Origin: an uncultured SAR86 cluster bacterium
GTDB lineage: Bacteria > Pseudomonadota > Gammaproteobacteria > Magnimaribacterales > AG-339-G14
DNA length: 64,000 nt
Assembly: GCA_902578495.1 (NCBI GenBank)
Contig: CACHCY010000001.1
Location: 251,975 to 315,974, forward strand
Direction of reading: 5' to 3'
Shown here: positions 49,877 to 57,234 of the stretch, piece by piece
Numbering within the stretch: position 1 is the first letter of the stretch
Layout: each line of letters begins with the position of its first letter
Notes under the pieces: model-generated
Told to the model about the DNA's origin: nothing
The model's database searches: none
Seen by the model: only the letters and a program-made list of their open reading frames with translations
Translations under genes and position numbers: made by a program

Positions 49877-51068
49877 ATTGAACGATTTTGGATACTACTC
49901 CGGAACCAACAGTTCTGCCACCTTCTCTGATAGCAAAACGCATTCCTTCTTCCATGGCGATTGGTGATATCAATTCAACATTAATTGCCACATCATCACC
50001 TGGCATAACCATCTCAACTCCATCAGGAAGAATGACTTCACCAGTCACGTCGGTTGTCCTTACATAAAACTGCGGTCTATAACCTTTAAAGAAAGGAGTA
50101 TGTCTGCCACCTTCTTCTTTATTTAATACATAGACTTGAGCTTCAAACTTAGTGTGAGGAGTTATTGAACCAGGCTTAGACAGTACCTGACCTCTTTCAA
50201 CTTCTTCTCTTTTTGTACCTCTTAGAAGAACTCCAACATTTTCACCAGCACGACCTTCATCAAGAAGTTTTCTGAACATCTCTACACCAGTGCAAGTAGT
50301 TTTTTCTGTGTCTTTTATTCCAACAATTTCCATCTCATCATTGACAGAAACCATACCTCTTTCAATTCTTCCAGTAACAACAGTTCCTCTTCCTTGAATT
50401 GAAAAGATATCTTCAATAGGCATTAAGAAAGGTTTATCTAGATCTCTAACTGGCTCAGGAATGTTGCTGTCCAATGACTCAACCAATTTAAGAATAGCTT
50501 CTTTTCCGTGCTCGCCTTCATCGCCTTCTAGAGCCTTTAAAGCAGACCCAATGGTTATAGGAGTGTCATCCCCAGGGAAATCATACTCATTTAAAAGGTC
50601 TCGGATTTCTACTTCTACTAACTCAATTAACTCAGCATCATCTACCTGATCAGCTTTGTTTAAGAAGACTACGATGTGCTCAACACCTACCTGTCTTGCT
50701 AATAAGATGTGTTCTCTAGTTTGAGGCATGGGTCCATCTGCGGCATTTACAACCAATATAGCTCCATCCATTTGGGCTGCACCAGTAATCATGTTTTTTA
50801 CATAGTCAGCGTGTCCTGGACAATCTACGTGTGCGTAGTGTCTTGCTGGAGAATCATATTCAACGTGTGATGTTGCTATGGTTATACCTCTTTCTTTTTC
50901 TTCAGGAGCATTATCGATCCCTTCAAAAGCTACAGCTTCACCTGAACCATGAGCCTCTGCACAAACTTTTGTTAAAGCAGCAGTCAAGGTAGTTTTACCG
51001 TGGTCCACGTGACCGATAGTGCCCACATTTACGTGTGGTTTGGTTCTTTCAAATTTTTCTTTAGCCAT
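49875..51068 (-). CDS. tuf: translation elongation factor Tu
   Basis: EF-Tu delivers aminoacyl-tRNA to the ribosome. G1 [14 protein letters not shown] (about residues 18-31), switch [16 protein letters not shown]3 DCPGHADY, and G4 NKADQVDD are clear. At 397 aa its length is standard. A Shine-Dalgarno AGAGGA precedes the ATG. It is sited as the E. coli tufB, after tRNA-Tyr and tRNA-Thr; because no tuf follows fusA, this may be the only copy. Its TAG stop overlaps the 5' end of tRNA-Trp. Confidence 0.98.
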   Translation of the reverse strand: MAKEKFERTKPHVNVGTIGHVDHGKTTLTAALTKVCAEAHGSGEAVAFEGIDNAPEEKERGITIATSHVEYDSPARHYAHVDCPGHADYVKNMITGAAQMDGAILVVNAADGPMPQTREHILLARQVGVEHIVVFLNKADQVDDAELIELVEVEIRDLLNEYDFPGDDTPITIGSALKALEGDEGEHGKEAILKLVESLDSNIPEPVRDLDKPFLMPIEDIFSIQGRGTVVTGRIERGMVSVNDEMEIVGIKDTEKTTCTGVEMFRKLLDEGRAGENVGVLLRGTKREEVERGQVLSKPGSITPHTKFEAQVYVLNKEEGGRHTPFFKGYRPQFYVRTTDVTGEVILPDGVEMVMPGDDVAINVELISPIAMEEGMRFAIREGGRTVGSGVVSKIVQ

Positions 51069-51096
51069 TGTCTATCCTCTTAAAAAATGTACTGTC

Positions 51097-51172
<76 letters not shown>

Positions 51173-51259
51173 ATAAATGTTCATAAATTCCGGATCAAAA
51201 AAGGATATATTCTTGTTAAAAATACAATCAAATATCCTAGACCATTCGCTCCGGTGGCA

Positions 51260-51288
51260 TTTATACTGTTTTCTTGTCATAAAGGCAA
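51260..51288 (-). promoter_or_regulatory. candidate promoter for tRNA-Thr/tuf
   Basis: On the minus strand TTGCCT (51283-51288) and TATAAA (51260-51265) are separated by 17 bp in the 123-bp gap between tRNA-Tyr and tRNA-Thr. The gap holds no tRNA-Gly, unlike E. coli tyrU-glyT-thrT. The call rests on the match only. Confidence 0.45.
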
Positions 51289-51295
51289 GAATTTC

Positions 51296-51379
51296 TGGTG
51301 GAGGGGGCAGGATTCGAACCTGCGAAGCCGAAGCGGCTGATTTACAGTCAGCTGGGTTTGACCGCTCCCCAACCCCTCC
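51296..51379 (-). tRNA. tRNA-Tyr (anticodon GTA)
   Basis: This is a class II tRNA of 84 nt on the minus strand. Acceptor GGAGGGG/CCCCTCC, anticodon arm GCTGA-CTGTAAA-TCAGC with anticodon GTA, a long variable arm (CGCTTCGGCTTC), T arm GCAGG-TTCGAAT-CCTGC, discriminator A and encoded CCA. The antisense strand produces a spurious ORF start for birA in the ORF track. Confidence 0.97.
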
Positions 51380-51393
51380 AGTCAGAGCGTGGT

Positions 51394-51422
51394 ATTCTCG
51401 GAGTCATGATAGAAGTTGTCAA
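51394..51422 (-). promoter_or_regulatory. promoter of tRNA-Tyr, overlapping the birA start
   Basis: On the minus strand a perfect -35 TTGACA (51417-51422) and GAGAAT (51394-51399) are separated by 17 bp, and the tRNA begins 14 nt downstream of the -10. The -35 and spacer lie within the first codons of birA on the other strand. Confidence 0.55.
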
Positions 51423-52203
51423 CAAAAATCCTTTAGATAAAGAAAAAATATTATCAAAACTTAGTAATGAATTTAGATCAAAAGTTGTTCTAGAGGTATT
51501 CGATACCATTAGTTCTACGAATGACTACCTTTTAAGAAAAGAAAAAAATAAAAATAAAGATATAAAAATATGCATTGCAGAAGAGCAAACTAAAGGTAGA
51601 GGACGAAGAGGTAAATCGTGGATTAGTCCTAAATTTAAAAATATATATTTTTCCCTGAACTCATATTTGAAAAAAGAAGATTTATCTGGACTCAGCATAG
51701 CAGTAGCTTTATCAGTATCTAAAGTCCTTACTAAAATAAATGTGATGTCTTTGATCAAGTGGCCTAATGACCTTCTTGTAGGAAATAAAAAAATTTGTGG
51801 AATTTTGATAGAAACGGCAAAAGTAGGTGAATTGACCAAAGTAGTTATTGGCATAGGAATCAATGTAAACATGGAATATTCAGAGCTTATAGATCAAGAG
51901 TGGACCTCAATAAAATTAGAAAAGAAACAATCAGTAGATAGAAACTCAATCATTACAGAAATGATTAATCAATTATGCATAACCTTAAATAAGTTTGAGC
52001 AAGAAGAGTTTGATTACTTCATTAACAAATTTACATCTTTAGATTTGTTAAAAGACAAGCAATTTACTCTGAAAGATAAACCTAATGAAACATTCATTGG
52101 AAAAGGAATAGATAATAAAGGCCTCTTAATCGCTCAAAATTTGAAGGATCAAAGGATAGTGAAATTTAGTTCCGGAGAAGTATCTTTAAAATTAAAGAAA
52201 TGA
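51406..52203 (+). CDS. birA: biotin--[acetyl-CoA-carboxylase] ligase, no DNA-binding domain
   Basis: BirA activates biotin with ATP and attaches it to the biotin carboxyl carrier. The catalytic core shows DTISSTNDYLL, the biotinyl-AMP loop GRGRRGKSWISP near residue 65 and KWPNDLLVGNKKICGILIE near 120. The C-terminal SH3-like domain follows. The track start (51298) adds 36 residues read antisense through tRNA-Tyr; the ATG at 51406 is the first start clear of the tRNA. At 265 aa it lacks the N-terminal winged helix of E. coli BirA (321 aa), so it cannot act as a biotin-operon repressor of that type. Confidence 0.93.
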   Translation: MIEVVNKNPLDKEKILSKLSNEFRSKVVLEVFDTISSTNDYLLRKEKNKNKDIKICIAEEQTKGRGRRGKSWISPKFKNIYFSLNSYLKKEDLSGLSIAVALSVSKVLTKINVMSLIKWPNDLLVGNKKICGILIETAKVGELTKVVIGIGINVNMEYSELIDQEWTSIKLEKKQSVDRNSIITEMINQLCITLNKFEQEEFDYFINKFTSLDLLKDKQFTLKDKPNETFIGKGIDNKGLLIAQNLKDQRIVKFSSGEVSLKLKK

Positions 52204-52212
52204 GTTTATAAT
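52185..52212 (+). promoter_or_regulatory. candidate promoter of tRNA-Thr(TGT)
   Basis: TTTAAA (52185-52190) and a perfect TATAAT (52207-52212) are separated by 16 bp; the tRNA starts 11 nt later. The -35 lies in the last codons of birA. Confidence 0.5.
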
Positions 52213-52222
52213 TCTTGTCGTT

Positions 52223-52298
52223 GCTGGCGTAGCTCAGTTGGTAGAGCTCCTGATTTGTAATCAGGCGGTCGTAGGTTCGACTCCTATCGCCAGCTCCA
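52223..52298 (+). tRNA. tRNA-Thr (anticodon TGT)
   Basis: Plus-strand cloverleaf: acceptor GCTGGCG/CGCCAGC, D arm GCTC/GAGC, anticodon arm CCTGA-TTTGTAA-TCAGG with anticodon TGT, T arm GTAGG-TTCGACT-CCTAT, discriminator T and encoded CCA. It is 76 nt. It lies 19 nt after birA. Its 3' half is overlapped on the opposite strand by the end of the rraA-like gene. Confidence 0.97.
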
Positions 52299-52764
52299 CT
52301 TTGGAGACTAAGACTCCCGTTGAATCTCCATAGACCCAATCATTTGAATTTATTATCAACCCGTCTATTTCAATAGGGGCATCAATGGAACCTCTATCTT
52401 TTTTTTCACTTTTTTTAGGAACAGAGCCAAGGGCAAAAATTCCCATATCGATTGTTTTCAAGACATCTACATCCCTAACGCAGCCGAGGATAATTATTCC
52501 ATTCCAATTATTTTTACAAGCATTTTCAGCAATCATGTCTCCCAAGAGGGCAACCTCAAAACTTTTATTTCCATCGACAAAAAGAACTCCTCCCTGCCCT
52601 TCTGTTGCTAATATTTTTTTAACAAAAGAATTATCGTTTGGAGCATGAACTGTTTTTATAGGCCCGTAAAGAAAATCTCTAGCTCCATACGAATTAAATT
52701 GTAAGCCAACGAATGGAACGCTGGGATTAAGATCGCTAAGGTCTGGAGTTGAAATTTTTTGCAT
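52261..52764 (-). CDS. RraA-family protein
   Basis: The sequence belongs to the RraA/HMG aldolase-like family. Landmarks are FGG-like RDFLYGPIKTVHAPNDN, the central GGVLFVDGNKSFEVALLGDMIAENACKNNWNGIIILGCVRDVDVL (about 58-102) with the family's D-G and R-D residues, and GDSTGVLVSK at the end. E. coli RraA inhibits RNase E, while relatives are 4-hydroxy-4-methyl-2-oxoglutarate aldolases; which applies here is not decided by sequence reading. The family end would be around VLVSK. The last roughly 11 residues (ELAIGVEPTTA) are read antisense through tRNA-Thr because no stop occurs earlier. It follows the wlbA-like gene by 2 nt. Confidence 0.88.
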   Translation of the reverse strand: MQKISTPDLSDLNPSVPFVGLQFNSYGARDFLYGPIKTVHAPNDNSFVKKILATEGQGGVLFVDGNKSFEVALLGDMIAENACKNNWNGIIILGCVRDVDVLKTIDMGIFALGSVPKKSEKKDRGSIDAPIEIDGLIINSNDWVYGDSTGVLVSKVELAIGVEPTTA

Positions 52765-52766
52765 TT

Positions 52767-53696
52767 CTAAAGATTATTTAAAATTGGTTTATAAGTCGAT
52801 CCTTTTTCAAACTCATCCATTATTTTGGATATTTGTTTAATTGATTTGGACGCATCCTCAACGGTAAAACCCTTTCCTTCGAGAATTGATTCATAACTCT
52901 TGGTATGCAAATCTTGGAATCCTCCAGTAAATTCAAATTCATCTCCGTTTATGGTGAAGGATCGATACAGAACTTCCTCTTGTCCCATTTCTTTAAGTTT
53001 TTCTTTGGATAAAACATTGATCATTATTAAAACTTTCGCGTTTTCATGTTCGATAAGAACGTTAGCTTGATTGAGAGATAACTTGTTGACATTGAAATTT
53101 GAAACTTGGCCAAAAATATCAATCAAGATATCCAGATAATGAATACCAAACTCGAAAAGAATCCCTCCTGATTTATTTTCACTTCCTCTCCAGGAAGAAA
53201 AAAACTCTGAACCTCTTGTCGTAGCATATATCAGGATGACTTCATGTTTTTCTTCTGACTTTTGTGAGGTTATATTTTGTTTCAATTGAATTATTGATTC
53301 ATGAAATCTTAATTGCATAATTGTAAAAACCTTAGCAGCAGAAACGGATTCAGATTTTCTAATCCTGTCTAAGTCTGAAATAGATAAAGCGAGGGGCTTT
53401 TCACAAATCACATTGATATCATTTTCCAAGCAAGTAATTATTTGATCAGTATGTAAGTGATTTGGAGTGCAGATTGAAATATAGTCTAAGTTATCTTTAT
53501 GATGGAATTTGATCATTTCCTCAAGACTATCAAGGGTTTCTATGTTCTTAGAAAGGAATTCTTTTTTTTGGGCTGAGTTAAAATCCAAATCACTGACACA
53601 TTTTAGATCTGCACCAATATTATTGATTGCTTGAATATGGCGAGGAGCTATGTACCCTAGTGCTCCCAATAATCCAAATTTGAGCTTATTACCCAT
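52767..53696 (-). CDS. Gfo/Idh/MocA-type oxidoreductase, WlbA/WbpB-like (UDP-sugar 3-dehydrogenase)
   Basis: The 309-aa protein has an N-terminal Rossmann fold, FGLLGALGYIAPRHIQAI, and the family motif VICEKPLAL near residue 96. GYIAPRH, MQLRFHESI (about 126), TTRGSEFFSSWRGSENKSGGILFEFGIHYLD (about 155-185) and FTGGFQDLHTKSYE closely recall WlbA/WbpB. Those oxidise UDP-N-acetylglucosaminuronate at C3 during synthesis of diacetylated aminouronic acids for LPS O-antigen. The usual transaminase and acetyltransferase partners are not in this window. No Shine-Dalgarno is present; a TATACT ends six bases before the ATG. It is divergent from rnr. Confidence 0.85.
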   Translation of the reverse strand: MGNKLKFGLLGALGYIAPRHIQAINNIGADLKCVSDLDFNSAQKKEFLSKNIETLDSLEEMIKFHHKDNLDYISICTPNHLHTDQIITCLENDINVICEKPLALSISDLDRIRKSESVSAAKVFTIMQLRFHESIIQLKQNITSQKSEEKHEVILIYATTRGSEFFSSWRGSENKSGGILFEFGIHYLDILIDIFGQVSNFNVNKLSLNQANVLIEHENAKVLIMINVLSKEKLKEMGQEEVLYRSFTINGDEFEFTGGFQDLHTKSYESILEGKGFTVEDASKSIKQISKIMDEFEKGSTYKPILNNL

Positions 53697-53702
53697 TGAA
53701 AA

Positions 53703-53710
53703 AGTATACT
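53703..53710. promoter_or_regulatory. palindromic -10 box between the wlbA-like gene and rnr
   Basis: AGTATACT is self-complementary and presents TATACT to both strands. On the minus strand it ends exactly six bases before the wlbA-like ATG; on the plus strand rnr starts 22 nt downstream. -35 hexamers are weak. Confidence 0.35.
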
Positions 53711-53732
53711 TGAGTAACTCATTGAGACATAA

Positions 53733-55595
53733 ATGTTTAAAGGAATTGTAAAACTTTCAAAAAATGGCAAAGGATCTTTATTAGTATCTGAAAATCTATC
53801 ATTTAAACTTTCAAGAAAGGAATTATTCAAAGTATTTCCGGGCGATAAGGTTGAATGTTCAGTTCAGCAAGATAAAGCAACCATTCAAAAAATAATCGAG
53901 AGAAATACAACCGAAGTCATAGGTAAATTAAAAAAAACTAACAAAGGATGGATTGCAGAATCCGTCAACAATGAATTTCATCTAGAAATAGTTATAAAAA
54001 AGAATACCTCTAAAAAACTTAAAAATGGTGACTTTTGTAAAATAAAAATAAAAAAACAACCAAGCTTAAAACATAGGCCTGAAGGTTACATAGTTGAGCA
54101 ACTTATATTTTCAAATATTTTTGAAGAAGCAGACGAGATTGCTTTGCAAACAAATCTTAATATTAAGAGAACTTTTCCAAAAACAATTTTGCCAGAAATA
54201 AATAGGATTTTGAAAGAACATAATTCTGGAAATTTACCTTCTGAATATGAAGATTTAACTGATAAAAATTTTTTTACTATTGATGGTAAAAATGCAAAAG
54301 ATTTTGATGACGCAATTTGCTGCGAACAAACTTCAAATGGATACAAATTATCAGTAGCAATTGCTGATGTCTCTGCTTTTGTCTCTGAAGGATCTTCCTT
54401 AGATAAAGTGGCCGCAGAAAGAGCAACATCAATTTATTTGAATTCAAAAGTTATTCCAATGCTACCAAAAGAATTATCAAATGATATTTGCTCTCTTCGC
54501 CCCCTTGAAAAAAGGTTAACGCTGGTCTGCGAAATGATTCTTGATAGAGATTGCTCTCTTAAAACTTTCAAATTTTATTCAGCAATAATCGAATCGAAGA
54601 AAAGGTTTACTTATGACGAACTTTCAAATCTTGAGAAAGGTGACATAGATAGACATCCAGAATTTTCAAATGATTTAAAGAAATTATTAGAAATATGCAA
54701 AAAAAGAATTGAAATAAGGAAACAAAGGCTCGCAATAGATTTTGATATGAATGAGTACCGACCAGAAGTTAAGAAAGGAAAACTAAAAGCTTTTGTTCCG
54801 GTAACAAGATATTTAAGTCACAAGGCTGTTGAGGAATGCATGATTTTGGCAAACATATCTGCTGCAAAATTTCTAAAGGAAAATCAAATAAGCACTATTT
54901 TTAGATTTCATGACTTCCCGGATATGGATAAGATCATTTCATTACAAAAATTTCTTCAATCAAGAGGTTTACCCATATCAGAGGATTTTAATCTTTCAAG
55001 AAAATCTATTTTCGATTGGGTTCAAAAAACCTCAAAGCATAAAATCAATGAAATCTTAGCTCTTGAAATTCTAAAAAGCATGAAACTCGCAATATACTCT
55101 TCTGAGAGGAGTGAACATTTCGCTTTGGGTTTAGATGAATATTTGCACTTCACCTCGCCCATCAGAAGATATCCAGATTTAGTGGTTCATAGATGTATAA
55201 AACAAATTATTCATAACAAGAAATTTAAATCTTTATCAGAAAATGATTTAGCTGACATTGCAGAAAATTGCAGTTTTAGAGAAAGAGAGGCTGATCAAAT
55301 TTCTAGGGAAGCAGATAAAGTCCTGAGATCGCGATGCGGACAAAATTATATAGGGAATAAATTTTCTGGAATCATAACCGGAGTTACAGAATTTGGAGTA
55401 TTTGTGAAGCTAGATCAAATTAACATTGAAGGGTTGTGTCACATAAGCTCATTCAAAAATAAATATTACAATTTTAATTATGAGATGAAATCCTTAGTCA
55501 GTAGACAAGGTACGATAAGCATTGGAGATAAAATGAGTTGCATTATCGAATCGGTGCATCCTTATGAAGGTAAAATAAGTCTAATACCGGCGTAA
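53733..55595 (+). CDS. rnr: RNase R/RNase II-type 3'-5' exoribonuclease, short form
   Basis: This processive exoribonuclease of the RNB family degrades structured RNA, and in tmRNA trans-translation RNase R removes the faulty mRNA. A cold-shock-like domain comes first, then the RNB domain with TIDGKNAKDFDDAICCEQ (about residue 187; catalytic Asp cluster), and HFTSPIRRYPDLVVHRCIK near 471. An S1 domain ends the protein (SGIITGVTEFGVFVKLDQ). At 620 aa it lacks the N-terminal HTH and Lys-rich C-terminal tail of E. coli RNase R (813 aa). The downstream rlmB supports the rnr assignment, as in E. coli rnr-rlmB. Confidence 0.93.
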   Translation: MFKGIVKLSKNGKGSLLVSENLSFKLSRKELFKVFPGDKVECSVQQDKATIQKIIERNTTEVIGKLKKTNKGWIAESVNNEFHLEIVIKKNTSKKLKNGDFCKIKIKKQPSLKHRPEGYIVEQLIFSNIFEEADEIALQTNLNIKRTFPKTILPEINRILKEHNSGNLPSEYEDLTDKNFFTIDGKNAKDFDDAICCEQTSNGYKLSVAIADVSAFVSEGSSLDKVAAERATSIYLNSKVIPMLPKELSNDICSLRPLEKRLTLVCEMILDRDCSLKTFKFYSAIIESKKRFTYDELSNLEKGDIDRHPEFSNDLKKLLEICKKRIEIRKQRLAIDFDMNEYRPEVKKGKLKAFVPVTRYLSHKAVEECMILANISAAKFLKENQISTIFRFHDFPDMDKIISLQKFLQSRGLPISEDFNLSRKSIFDWVQKTSKHKINEILALEILKSMKLAIYSSERSEHFALGLDEYLHFTSPIRRYPDLVVHRCIKQIIHNKKFKSLSENDLADIAENCSFREREADQISREADKVLRSRCGQNYIGNKFSGIITGVTEFGVFVKLDQINIEGLCHISSFKNKYYNFNYEMKSLVSRQGTISIGDKMSCIIESVHPYEGKISLIPA

Positions 55596-55597
55596 AA

Positions 55598-56308
55598 ATG
55601 TTCGAGACATCAGATTTAAATACGATCAAAACTTTACTTGTCAACAAACCTGAGTCAGTTAGATTGTTGGAGGTAGATGACAATTCAATTTCAAAAAGAA
55701 TTAAAGATATAAAAAAGATCGCTTTAGAGAAGAAATTAAAAATAGAAATAAAAAAATTTAAAAATCCAAGTAAAAAGATCAATCTGATTTTCAAACCATC
55801 AGAACCAAAAAATATAGAGTACCTGGAAAAATTTTTAGAAACTAAAGAGGACGCCGTTATTCTTTTGCTTGATCACATAACAGATCCCAACAACCTAGGG
55901 TCAATCCTCCGCACAAGCTTGGGAGGAATGGTTGATGCGGTAGTGGTTCCAAAATCCAGGGCATGTCATTTAACTACATCAGTAAGAGAAGTTTCAAAAG
56001 GATCAAGCGAACTTATCCCATTTGTGATTGTGCCAAACCTTAAGAGGATTACAGAGATGCTAAAGCTTAGAGGGTTTTTAATCTATGGAGCTGAAGGGAG
56101 TTCACAGTCAGAATCTATTTACGATACTGATTTTTCCAAAAAAATAGGCTTAATAATAGGTTCAGAAAATACAGGTATTCAAGAAACTTTAAAATCAAAA
56201 TGCGATAAAATAATCAAAATTCCAATAAGCGATAAATTGGAGAGTCTCAATGCAGCTATTGCAACTTCAGTAATTGTTTTTGAGATTAATAGACAAAGAA
56301 CAAACTAG
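55598..56308 (+). CDS. rlmB: 23S rRNA 2'-O-ribose methyltransferase RlmB (SpoU/TrmH family)
   Basis: RlmB methylates G2251 in the 23S P-loop. SpoU motifs are clear: [20 protein letters not shown] near residue 91 (motif 1), [16 protein letters not shown] near 183 (motif 2) and [24 protein letters not shown] near 206 (motif 3), which form the trefoil knot and SAM pocket. It has 236 aa. It follows rnr by 2 nt and precedes lpxC by 2 nt. Confidence 0.92.
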   Translation: MFETSDLNTIKTLLVNKPESVRLLEVDDNSISKRIKDIKKIALEKKLKIEIKKFKNPSKKINLIFKPSEPKNIEYLEKFLETKEDAVILLLDHITDPNNLGSILRTSLGGMVDAVVVPKSRACHLTTSVREVSKGSSELIPFVIVPNLKRITEMLKLRGFLIYGAEGSSQSESIYDTDFSKKIGLIIGSENTGIQETLKSKCDKIIKIPISDKLESLNAAIATSVIVFEINRQRTN

Positions 56309-56310
56309 AA

Positions 56311-57231
56311 ATGCTAGCTCAAAGAACTTTAACTAATCCCATCAAGGCAAGTGGCGTAGGCTTGCATTCAGGTAGAAAAATTACAATAAAACTTTTACCC
56401 GCACCTGAAGATACTGGAATTATTTTCCAGAGAGTTGACTGTGACCCAGTTGTTGAGATCCAGGCTACCGTTGAAAACGTAGGAGCTACAGCACTCGCAA
56501 CAACACTGGTAAGTGGAGATATTGAAATCTCTACAGTTGAACATATGCTCTCTGCTTTTGCAGGTTTAGGCATCGATAATGCTTATGTCCAAATAAATGA
56601 CATTGAAGTCCCAATCATGGATGGTTCAGCAAATCCTTTTGTTTTTTTGATTCAATCAGCTGGCATAAAGGAACAAAAAGAAGTTAAAAAATTTATAAAA
56701 ATAAAAAAACCGGTATCTGTGAAAGCTAACAATGGCGCGAGAGTATCACTTTCGCCCTATGATGGTTTCAAAGTAAGCTATGAACTTGATTATGATCATC
56801 CTGTTCATAAAAGACAGCCCAACAAGGCTACCATTGACTTCAATTCAACAACTTTTCTCAAAGAGATATCTCGTGCAAGAACTTTTGGCTTTATGAGTGA
56901 AGTTGATGCATTAAAAAAAGAAAACTTAGCTCTAGGGGCAAGTGAGAAAAATGCAATAGCAATTGGTGAAAATGAAATTCTTAATGAAGAAGGTTTGAGG
57001 TCGGATGATGAGTTCGTCAAACATAAAATTCTTGATGTCATTGGTGACTTATATTTACTAAAACACAATCTAATTGGATCTTTTGAAGGTTATAAATCTG
57101 GTCATTCTCATAATAACCAACTTTTAAGAAAACTTATCGATAATCCTGATACTTGGGAAATTATTACTGCAGAAGAAGGCAATCAGTTCATCAGATATAT
57201 CGATCCAATCATTGACCCGAGCACAGGATAA
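56311..57231 (+). CDS. lpxC: UDP-3-O-acyl-N-acetylglucosamine deacetylase
   Basis: LpxC is the zinc enzyme of the committed step of lipid A synthesis, so the organism makes [24 protein letters not shown] opens the protein. Zinc ligands are the His in [18 protein letters not shown] (about residue 77), and the His and Asp in [14 protein letters not shown] (about 236 and 240). The catalytic His is in [10 protein letters not shown] (about 263). The length of 306 aa is standard. It usually follows ftsZ; here rnr-rlmB is upstream instead and secA follows by 3 nt. Confidence 0.97.
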   Translation: MLAQRTLTNPIKASGVGLHSGRKITIKLLPAPEDTGIIFQRVDCDPVVEIQATVENVGATALATTLVSGDIEISTVEHMLSAFAGLGIDNAYVQINDIEVPIMDGSANPFVFLIQSAGIKEQKEVKKFIKIKKPVSVKANNGARVSLSPYDGFKVSYELDYDHPVHKRQPNKATIDFNSTTFLKEISRARTFGFMSEVDALKKENLALGASEKNAIAIGENEILNEEGLRSDDEFVKHKILDVIGDLYLLKHNLIGSFEGYKSGHSHNNQLLRKLIDNPDTWEIITAEEGNQFIRYIDPIIDPSTG

Positions 57232-57234
57232 GAA

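Noticed and set aside
51173-51295. A tRNA-Gly between tRNA-Tyr and tRNA-Thr, as in E. coli
   Set aside because: The 123-bp gap cannot be folded by eye into a cloverleaf and lacks the T-arm GTTCRA motif; it holds only a promoter candidate.
51298-51405. N-terminal extension of birA beginning MEGAGFEPAKPKRL in the ORF track
   Set aside because: It is the antisense of tRNA-Tyr, a common source of false GAGFEPA-type peptides; the gene starts at 51406.
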